A DNA stretch of 64,000 bases, from positions 637,501 to 701,500 of the forward strand of contig CAJNDS010002113.1 of NCBI GenBank assembly GCA_905221605.1, in the 5' to 3' direction. Source of the stretch: Symbiodinium natans (lineage: Eukaryota > Sar > Dinophyceae > Suessiales > Symbiodiniaceae). The translations under genes were made by a program, and so were the position numbers. Shown here piece after piece: positions 58,201 through 64,000 of this stretch; the first letter of the stretch is position 1; each line of letters begins with the position of its first letter. Under the pieces are notes generated by a model. That model had not been told where the DNA came from. It saw nothing but the letters and a program-made list of their open reading frames with translations, and made no database searches.

Positions 58201-58415
58201 CCCATTTCTGCACGGGCCTGTCTTGTAGCCATGTCCAGGATTTCCGCATGTCTGCGTTCGGCTTCGATACGAACTCGCTCTGCATCCTCGTTTTGTTGCA
58301 CGATGATCAGCTGCTGCTGTACCCGGTACTGGTTGAACTGTTGGTAGTTGGTTGTTGCAGTCTGATCATGTTGCGCATTGGGATCAATGGTCCCATCTTG
58401 CAGCTGCAGAGCCAT
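55245..58415 (-). CDS. gag: copia Gag with CCCH zinc fingers and aspartic protease
   Basis: 1,056 residues, starting 26 bases inside the 5' LTR. Residues about 30-230 are Glu/Gln/Arg-rich and predicted coiled coil. 340-545 is a helical capsid-like region (AETYRSWKTAVREAV). Two CCCH fingers at C592/C600/C606/H610 and C646/C654/C660/H664 replace the CCHC knuckle usual in Gag. A basic Ser/Arg/Lys region follows, then a Cys/His cluster (867-888) and the protease active site IADTGS with D913. It ends TAA at 55245-55247; integrase follows in a frame shifted by -1. Hairpin-coded peptides occur at about 235 (SLPKGGA), 263 (PPQGGA) and 710 (ARKGEP). Confidence 0.92.
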   Translation of the reverse strand: MALQLQDGTIDPNAQHDQTATTNYQQFNQYRVQQQLIIVQQNEDAERVRIEAERRHAEILDMATRQARAEMGELEQHADAQHRARIEVISDRMDFVVRELQQQLLETKAALRGRTAELDQAAQDAHTLRMHNLELEARGNMVLESETRLRTHLEQSEFSLANLRVVYDQNRETQLEFLGNEFREQMQYEENMFTYAMHEEESACDVLIQELAESNQRLMVELDEAKATATASSSLPKGGAEHQQAVPMASAPPPGLNTAEASPPQGGAACGNAHVTHADLPNPLQIPESMKGLFERRPQRFNLGASTPVSQAPNEVHEAIAKALKDFATKDETKPKTKEAETVKLPDFPSAETYRSWKTAVREAVRAASDHPDEAFAWIQQVYAKGASLDSLNDVGKFLTLDTKILAALSRVAKGELARQILNYKETEATCGRAVRGRQVLLMFEAYFKTNEEVGSLYSVEDLLKVALINDDLATFVHNWDSVIAGLSHPPDETTLRDIFLRELRKSHRLKYDLDIYDRAREGTPEHTYKFLMESIKNLLTRERIRKNRDKIAKAHGAKYGAPAPPTPAKPSAPAPSERRQPSRGRQGRQVCMLFQKGKCKFGERCKYEHTKDPKASSRERSPNRPKSGSREREKSNSKDTSNIPCVFYAKGTCRNGDKCKFLHKDKSASPSVPAKAKARAPSPAKRRPSRKKRTEAKAAACCVYALAARKGEPDGRHADTWRLDEKSLTLSREHVVLRNNYFIPQSCPVPAWRIKSVASITMKLKTGEEQTLQYNWKTCDKQAPLPNWTGVTSFKLKPKDMSVCFERHPEIHPVESVGDGWKFVPHKRKCVARFKTNADCPMSDPGDLQCAVINAQNLEASVYSELHGEKTKCKHRCCKPDFACRHCAAGNIMSGTAAPARKELQSLDIIADTGSEEDLISSSDLRKCFEGVGRKVDATPVNLHTANGIVEASSRTEVEVPSMNGSLEFVELPDTPPVCFVGKKCMQQGYGFYWPPGQVPYFVKPDGQKLTCTLRGNVPVFSSIGNDSGHPAAVAHRDEGERMAPTCSLQQDFHA
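56279..56292 (-). other. GNRA hairpin repeat copy 7
   Basis: Sense strand CGCCC-GAAA-GGGTG with one G-U pair. Encodes LAARKGEPD after the second CCCH finger. Confidence 0.83.
57616..57629 (-). other. GNRA hairpin repeat copy 8
   Basis: Sense strand CCCCC-GCAA-GGGGG; perfect stem with a GCAA loop. Encodes SPPQGGA between coiled coil and capsid-like regions. Confidence 0.82.
57700..57713 (-). other. GNRA hairpin repeat copy 9
   Basis: Sense strand CTGCC-GAAA-GGTGG with two G-U pairs. Encodes SLPKGGAE, about 85 bases from copy 8. Confidence 0.78.
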
Positions 58416-58441
58416 CGTGTGAGACTCTACGGCTGATAACC
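58416..58441 (-). promoter_or_regulatory. Putative primer-binding region
   Basis: The only bases between the 5' LTR and the Gag ATG; the sense strand begins GGTTATCAGCCG. Copia elements prime minus-strand DNA here from a tRNA; the match to initiator Met is partial. Confidence 0.5.
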
Positions 58442-58583
58442 TGAAGTTTTCAGGTCAGCACATGAGGGAACATATAAACCGTTAAGTACGCCTCTTTTAT
58501 CGGCAACTTGAGCCACAGTCGAGGGTAAAGCGATGGTATGCACAGCTCGCAAAAGGAGTGTAATTCCTCCATGAAAAACTACC
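58442..58583 (-). repeat. 5' LTR of the copia element
   Basis: 142 bp, identical to 46187-46328 except for the first sense base. It should hold the promoter; the sense word CGATAAAAGAGG and the stretch TTTATATG are candidate AT-rich signals. It contains TGGCTCAAG, the last nine bases of the dinoflagellate spliced leader. Confidence 0.92.
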
Positions 58584-58890
58584 TCCCCCCCCCCCCCCCC
58601 CTTCCCCTCCCCTTCCCTTCCCCTTGCCCTAGCCTTCCCCTGCCCCTCCACTGCCCCCCCCTCCCCCTTCCCTGCCCCCCCGCCTCTACATATATATATA
58701 TATATATATATATCTGTGTGTGTGTGTGTCTGTCTGTCTGTCTCTGTGTGTGTGTGTGTCTCTGTCTGTCTCTGTGTGTGTGTGTGTGTGTGTCTCTGTC
58801 TGTCTCTGTCTCTGTCTGTCTCTGTCTGTCTCTGTCTGTCTCTGTCTGTCTCTGTCTGTCTCTGTGTGTGTGTGTGTGTGTTTGTTTTCT
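58584..58890 (+). repeat. Compound microsatellite: C-rich, (AT)n, (GT)n/(CTGT)n
   Basis: C18, CCCTT words, (TA)10, then GTGT and CTGTCTCTGT units. The retrotransposon entered the C-rich edge. His/Thr or Cys/Val open frames are artefacts. Confidence 0.95.
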
Positions 58891-58941
58891 CTCCCCCCCA
58901 TACTTGGCAGCTTTCCCTCAAAACCTCTAGGCCCTAGACCT

Positions 58942-59040
58942 ATGTCTTCCGCGAATGAGGTCATGGCCATCACGCCCTACCTGATGCCTCGAAAGTTCGA
59001 CCTTACCCTGGCCGGAGCCCCGAGACGGCTCAGGATTTAG
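58942..59040 (+). CDS. Candidate short open frame, unrecognised
   Basis: ATG to TAG encodes [20 protein letters not shown] and 12 more residues of ordinary composition. It may be a last exon. No family recognised. Confidence 0.3.
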   Translation: MSSANEVMAITPYLMPRKFDLTLAGAPRRLRI

Positions 59041-59181
59041 GAGCTCGAACCCTTCAAGCCCTGAACCGAAGACCCTATCGCATTTCGGAGCTCGAACCCT
59101 TCAAGCCCTGCACCCCAGACCCTATAGCATTTAGGAGCTATCATCCTTCCAGTCCTGAAACCCAGACTCTGTGGGGTTTTC
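59041..59181 (+). repeat. 47-bp tandem repeat, three units
   Basis: Units start at 59041, 59088 and 59135 (GAGCTCGAACCCTTCAAGCC, GAGCTCGAACCCTTCAAGCC, GAGCTATCATCCTTCCAGTC). The third unit is diverged. Confidence 0.9.
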
Positions 59182-60243
59182 CCCTATGGGGCAGCTTGGA
59201 AACTGGAAGCTTCGTGCTGCAATGTTCTGTCGAGCCCAATCATAGACATCCCCCCCACCCCACTGTTCCAATGAGTAGCAATGCCCCTTAAGCCCTACAG
59301 CCCTGAAACTTGTAAGCCACAAACACCTGAACACCTAAACCCTTAACCCTACCTAAACTCGTCTTGGCACACCCTCAACGGGAAGCGTGTCCTAAGAGGC
59401 GCAACAGCCTCCACGATGCAGCTGTTACGACACCGCAGACAGTGGGAGGGCGCTTTTTTCGCTATTGATATTCGTTACTTTGCCATATGTTTGTTGTTTA
59501 CATTGCTTTGCTGCAGTAAACATTTGGGAGAAAAGACGAAAAAGGCAGCCGCACCACAATCCACATTTGCTGAGACTTCTCCAGTACTGGTATGCGTGTG
59601 GGGTTTAGAGTGTAGTGTAGGGTTTGCTTGTTGTTGGAGCAGCGCCCTCGTCATTCTTTCCGACAAAGTCCCTCCCTCTGCTCTCGACACGAGAGCTCCA
59701 TGTGTACAATATGCACAGTGTATACTTGAGGACATGAAGAATATCAGGACGCTTCACGAGTGAATGACCTGCACGCAATATTGTGGATGATGGAGCCTCT
59801 CTCTCGCAGTTTTGCCGCACTTCTTACTGTTAAGTTTCACTTCGCCCGTTCTTAACATAGACAAAGATTCGCCTTCAATAGGCATTTGATCCTCTGTGTG
59901 TTTCAGATGACATATGAACGAGTTCCAAATATTCTGCTTATATAGCCCAGCAGGGAAGATCTTAGTCTTAGACGTGCGATTGCTCGGGGTTCTCTTCGTG
60001 ATGCACAGAACCCACTGTCGCCACAGAACGCCTTCTACTCCTAACCAAGTATCCAAGGGCCCCTCGTACTACAAAACGAAGTGCCATGTTTGCAAGTTGC
60101 AAATATGAAATGAGTGAGCTTGCCAATATTTCTTTGGTTCGTTCTGGGAAACATACGACATTGAATCAAGTGTTTTGAGACAGAGCCTTAGGCATTCCGC
60201 GACACTTCATGATACTCCCTAAACCCCCAAACCCTGCCGCCAG

Positions 60244-60320
60244 GTTCCCGCACACACTCGATGGCTGAGTCTGGATTTCATGCGCATCGTGACAGCGCTG
60301 AATGCCCGGCACCTGTTCCA
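60244..60320 (+). CDS. Candidate exon, unrecognised
   Basis: After GCCAG, the frame includes WLSLDFMRIVTALNARHLF, ending near a GA donor. Protein-like and of the same size as the RF2 exons. Confidence 0.42.
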
Positions 60321-60869
60321 GACCTTTTGGGGGGAGTTTGGGTTTTGGATAGAAGAGGTGATTTGGCCATCCGGGTTTTGCATGTTCTTGGTACGGCCGC
60401 GTCGCTCGACGCATAGGAGAAGCGTCAGCCAAGCTGACATCTCCAGAGCCTGCTTTGCTAGTGGTGAGGGTTTGGACTCATCTACTGTTTGCTTAAGAAA
60501 CCCCCGACCCCAAAAAACATTCTTCCCTATAAGGTAACAAGGAGATTTTTTTTTTGGGGGGGGGGCTCTAGAGCAAATAATTTTTAAATTAGGGTTGATC
60601 TAACTTGTGTGGACTCCCTACTCATTGGCCCCACTTCGGCGATTGGCCCGAGCAGGAGTCGACCCCTTGAAGCCTTTTCTACATCCCCCTTGGGCATTTG
60701 TTTTCATTTTTGTTTTTATAGAAACCAAGAGGATATTTAAAATAGTATTTTTATTAAGGTTCCAAGGGGAGTATAGTTTTAAGCGAACCCAAGCCCGCTG
60801 ACTGAGCCGCCGATACTTGCGATCCCTAAACGTCCACCCCCACATTTCCGCTCTTTGCCTCTGTTTCAG

Positions 60870-60926
60870 TCCTTCCTGGCCCTGCGCAAGCTGTTCCGAA
60901 ACGAGGCCGTTCCAGGGACCACGCAG
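60870..60926 (+). CDS. Candidate exon, unrecognised
   Basis: After a pyrimidine-rich acceptor (CTGTTTCAG) the frame encodes SFLALRKLFRNEAVPGTT. The 3' end is uncertain. No family recognised. Confidence 0.4.
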
Positions 60927-61570
60927 GAAAACCCGAAGACGCAACAACCCTAAAGCCCTAAACCGCCTGTTCCCTGGCTCGCGGTAAGTGTCGGGACAAG
61001 GAGGGTGGGTGTAGCATGAGGAAGCAGCATCAACGCAAGCCAAGGCCCACAGCAGCCAAATCCGGAACGTCGCCTATGGGGCTAAGGGCTAAGGGTTTGG
61101 GCTTGGGTCCGGCGCCTTGGGTACAGTATCCTTGGGTTGTCCATAATGTACAGTTGCATCTGAAATCCTGCTTGTGTTGCAACCACCCAACCCTAAAGCT
61201 CTAGAACCATAAGCCCTCTGCACCAGCAAGCACGCAAGCTCATTCACTTTGGAGAGAAGTTCCCTTAAATCGCAGTCCCTTTAAGCATCCTTTGGGGGGT
61301 CTATGTTCAGGGTGCCCGAAAAAGCGACCATCATTTTGAAAGCTGCCTAAATTGTACCTTTGCTCCTGGCTCCCGCTGTGGCTACCTCTCAGCCTAAGCC
61401 CTGCAACAAGGCCTAGAAACCCTACAACCCCAGAAACCCTGTCCATCAGCCCAGAAAAATGCAATTCACCCTAAACCCTAAACCCTGAACCCTAAACCCT
61501 AAACCCTAAACCCTAGCAGTCTCAAAGTCTGATTAAGCCGAAGCCCTGTGCCCCAAGCACCGCTCACCTC

Positions 61571-61668
61571 CTGGTTCTTAGTCGGAAATGAGGGAATGAA
61601 GGCCCTTTGTATACCCTTTAAGGGATTACATAGGGCCCTCATTCCCTCATTGCCTTCTGAGAACCACC
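61571..61668. mobile_element. MITE-like inverted-repeat element, single copy
   Basis: About 36-bp imperfect arms: GGTTCTTAGTCGGAAATGAG with GGAATGAAGGCCCT at left, and AGGGCCCTCATTCCCTCATT with CTGAGAACC at right. A spacer of about 26 bp lies between. No related copy seen in the window. Confidence 0.7.
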
Positions 61669-61679
61669 CTAAACCCTAA

Positions 61680-61795
61680 ACTCTAAACCCTAAACCCTAA
61701 ACCCTGAACCCTGAACCCTGAACCCGGAACCCTGAACCCTAAATCCTAAACCCTAACCCTAAACCCTAAACCCTCAACCCTAAACCCTAAACAGT
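61680..61795. repeat. Interstitial telomere repeat, degenerate
   Basis: CCCTAAA units mixed with CCCTGAA and CCCTCAA variants. Confidence 0.92.
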
Positions 61796-61840
61796 TAAAC
61801 TCGACACCTGGGATCCTCTGCGAAGGCGGCGAGCCAAACT

Positions 61841-61902
61841 TTAATCGGCCGGGTCGTCGTCGCCATCTTGCGAGTCATCGTGTGGCGCACCCAGAGCTTC
61901 CA
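61841..61902 (-). CDS. Candidate acidic C-terminal exon, unrecognised
   Basis: The minus strand encodes LEALGAPHDDSQDGDDDPAD then TAA (61841-61843). A short acidic C-terminus between two telomere-type arrays. Confidence 0.35.
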
Positions 61903-61913
61903 GGTTTTGGTGG

Positions 61914-62036
61914 GTTTAGGCGTTTAGGTGTTTAGGTGTTTAGGGGTTTAGGGGTTTAGGGGTTTAGGGGTTTAGGGGTTTAGGGGTTTAGGGGTTTAGG
62001 GGTTTAGGGGTTTAGGGGTTTAGGGGTTTAGGGCCT
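61914..62036 (+). repeat. 8-bp telomere-variant array (GTTTAGGG)n
   Basis: About fifteen units of GTTTAGGG(G) in 8-bp register (TTTAGGGG), preceded by GTTTAGGC and GTTTAGGT forms. Distinct in unit length from the 7-bp arrays. Confidence 0.95.
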
Positions 62037-63213
62037 ACAGGGTTTAGGGTTTAGGGTTGAGGGTTCAGGGCCTTAAAGCCATGGGATGTGCGGAGTAGCT
62101 CTTCGGTCTAGCGCTAAAAGTATGGGCCCCCAAATGTAAACCTTGCCTTTTGTGGTCCTCACACACAATACCCTACAACTCTACAACCCTCAACTCTTCG
62201 CACCAAACCCTACTTACTAGCAACCTTAAGCCTTACACCACTCTTACACACTAAACCGGAAGCCCTGAGCCCTAACCTTACGCCTCTAAATTCCCACCAG
62301 GCCGTACATACCCGTTTCCAGGGTGCCTAGACCCTGAGCTACACCGGCCAGCCATTCACGCCCTGGGGGGGGGGGGGGAAAAGGAAGTTCCTATGTTAGG
62401 ACTGCAGACGTGTGTTTCTCTGTTCGATCGCAAGCTGTCTCAAACACGAGCTGGGTTAGATGTCAGTGCCTCGCGCAGGAATCAACCTTAGGGTTAGCAG
62501 GGCTAGTCGGATATTTGGATGCCAATGGTGATTCTCTTAGTCAGATGCCTAAATCATAAATCATCAGGCCAGAATCCAGAAATGTCGTGAAGCTTCTGAG
62601 CTACATGTGCATCTCTGCCAGTCCAAGCATCACATCCTGGCCGCAGCACTGCCACTGAGGCTGTGTATTTGCATGGGCGGGGCAATCTATGCCGCAGCCT
62701 TGCAGTGCACACATCTCTGAGTTGATGCCTATATCCCGATATATCCCCCTTGTCAATTGTTTTATATTATTTTTGTTTATATAAAACCCAAGAGGATATC
62801 TAAAATATTATGTTGAATAAGGTTCTAGGGGGCCTATAGATGCATGTGTACGCAGCTGTGGAATGGTTGGGCCACCTCATGCAGGGCTTAGGGAGCCGGA
62901 GGCTGTGTTGCTAGGCCCTCCATGTTTTGCATCGAATCTCCCTGTTCGTCTCCTCATCTTCTGTCCTAGAGCAGAAGGATCCCAGATTCCCAGGCACTGG
63001 GCCTTCCAGGCCTTGGGGAAGTTGTTTAAACCTTGCAAGGTTTAGGGTTTGGTGGTTTATGGGCTTAGCAATTTAGGCGTTTAGGGGTTTAGCGGTTTTA
63101 AGGGCTTTCGGTTGAGGTCCCAGTGCTTAGTAATCTTGAACCGAGGTCCTAGAAGTGCTCGGGGAAATACCTCGCTTCGAAGACAAGCTCGACGCTTAGT
63201 GGAAGCTCTTGGA

Positions 63214-63268
63214 GTAAACCCTAAACCCTAAACCCTAAACCCTAAACCCTAAACCCTAAACCCTAAGC
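63214..63268. repeat. Interstitial telomere repeat (CCCTAAA)7
   Basis: Perfect units. Confidence 0.96.
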
Positions 63269-63667
63269 CACGTGTTTTGGTTCTTGGGGTTCGGGGCTGT
63301 TGGGGCCAAGGAGGCTCAGCGTTGGGGGTCCAGGGTGGGTGGTTTGGGGCTTTGTGCAGAGGCAAGTTGGTGTTAGGGGTTTAGGGTTCAGGGTGTAGCG
63401 AAATCAGAAGCTGTTTTTCTTTTTGGTCTAGCAGAGGGGGGGTGGTGCGGGGGGGGCTCGGAGGGCAATGCTGACCCCTGAACTCCTCGGCGTGCAGCTC
63501 CTTTGAGGGTGACTAGGGGGTCGTTCGGGGCAAAAGCGCCAGAACCAAAACTACAGACTTTTCCCGGCGGCGTGCTCCTAGTTCAGTGTATGCCAAAAAT
63601 GCAACACATGAGAGCAGATTTGCACCCAAGAATAAGGGCACGCAACACAGCCTGACACAAGCAGCTC

Positions 63668-63746
63668 CTAAACCCTAAACCCTAAACCCTAAACCCTAAA
63701 CCCTAAACCCTAAACCCTAAACCCTAAACCCTAAACCCTAAACCCC
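63668..63746. repeat. Interstitial telomere repeat (CCCTAAA)11
   Basis: Perfect units, ending about 6 bp before a candidate exon. Confidence 0.97.
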
Positions 63747-63751
63747 ACAAG

Positions 63752-63828
63752 GTTTGTGCAGACCGGCATGGGGGACCTCTCCTTCTTCCAGATGTGCTAC
63801 TGGACCGGGCAAGTGGCTGTGCTTGCCC
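63752..63828 (+). CDS. Candidate exon, unrecognised
   Basis: After ACAAG, the frame encodes FVQTGMGDLSFFQMCYWTGQ then VAVLA and reaches a possible GC donor. Same layout as RF2 exons (telomere array just upstream). No family recognised. Confidence 0.42.
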
Positions 63829-64000
63829 GCGAACTTTTTTTTTGGCCAGAGGGTCTGGGGATCCAAAATCAAAGCCCTAAACCCTAAACCCTAAACCTAA
63901 ACCCTAAACCCTAAACCTACCCCTTACTGTAAACCCAAAATGCTAAAACCCCAGCACCTCACGCCCTTAACCCCCTAAACTCGTCAAACACACAACCCCA

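Larger units (their letters stand above)
46187..58583 (-). mobile_element. Ty1/copia LTR retrotransposon, 12.4 kb, with accessory enzyme domains
   Basis: Two 142-bp LTRs bound three long reading frames on the minus strand: Gag-protease (58415-55245), integrase-RT (55104-51688, open further upstream) and RNase H plus an extension (51755-46476). Integrase before RT places it in Ty1/copia. The LTRs are identical but for one terminal base, so insertion was recent. The 26 bases after the 5' LTR (GGTTATCAGCCGTAGAG) loosely resemble the initiator-Met primer sites of other copia elements. A purine run GGTGAGGGGGG precedes the 3' LTR. The target is a pyrimidine microsatellite; CCTCC on both sides may be a 5-bp target duplication but low complexity makes this uncertain. 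It is longer than usual for copia because of about 4.5 kb after RNase H. Confidence 0.95.
58891..64000. other. Mosaic region without a recognised gene
   Basis: Holds coding-like pieces, a 47-bp tandem repeat, an inverted-repeat element near 61.6 kb and telomere-like tracts after 61.4 kb. 59,180-60,230 has open frames on both strands with no recognisable motif; 62,090-63,000 shows only low-complexity C/G runs and short frames. Confidence 0.6.

Noticed and set aside
58427-58921. 164-residue minus-strand frame near the 5' LTR
   Set aside because: It reads through the LTR and a microsatellite; the LTR part is identical to the frame at 46103-46408.
1-64000. True chromosome end or subtelomere
   Set aside because: Telomere-type tracts are short, in both orientations, and lie within introns of a phase-preserving gene; no terminal array is present in the window.

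Overview
The window is nuclear DNA of a dinoflagellate, most likely a photosynthetic, Symbiodinium-like species. The evidence is dense interstitial telomere-type repeats (TTTAGGG/CCCTAAA and variants) throughout, genes cut into very small exons, introns starting with GC or GA as well as GT, a plastid-type release factor gene, a probable nuclear gene for a small thylakoid protein, and a Ty1/copia retrotransposon.

Layout. (1) 1-15.5 kb: a mosaic of telomere-like tracts, MITE-like inverted-repeat elements, C/G-rich simple DNA (5.69-6.16 kb) and short coding-like pieces; no family was recognised here. (2) 15.56-36.08 kb, plus strand: one gene for a bacterial/plastid-type peptide chain release factor 2 (prfB), broken into at least 20 exons of about 20-104 nt. 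The C-terminal 14 exons (26.77-36.08 kb) are secure: most junctions keep reading phase, the protein order is that of RF2, GGQ is intact and the gene ends in TAA. Its introns carry most of the telomere-like tracts of this part. The stop-codon-reading SPF motif is absent. (3) 36.36-36.86 kb: a compact two-exon gene for a probable plastid-targeted single-span membrane protein. (4) 36.9-46.2 kb: more mosaic DNA, MITEs, an array of CGCGACA words, and isolated coding-like exons. (5) 46,187-58,583, minus strand: a 12.4-kb Ty1/copia LTR retrotransposon with identical 142-bp LTRs (one terminal base differs), so a recent insertion. It has Gag-protease, integrase-RT and RNase H reading frames. RNase H is followed by about 1,500 residues of extra protein: a 2-oxoglutarate/Fe(II) oxygenase-like domain, an SGNH-hydrolase-like domain, a Tpt1/KptA-like RNA 2'-phosphotransferase domain and a zinc ribbon. 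(6) 58.6-64 kb: microsatellites, a 47-bp tandem repeat, telomere-like tracts and a few coding-like exons.

The most unusual observations are: a retrotransposon carrying apparent nucleic-acid-modifying enzymes; at least nine copies of a small GNRA-tetraloop hairpin scattered through the same element, mostly in one reading frame and in linkers between domains; telomere repeats filling the introns of a micro-exon gene and interrupting MITEs, which suggests that they are inserted at chromosome breaks; and an 87-bp perfect palindrome made of head-to-head telomere repeats at the edge of an RF2 exon.
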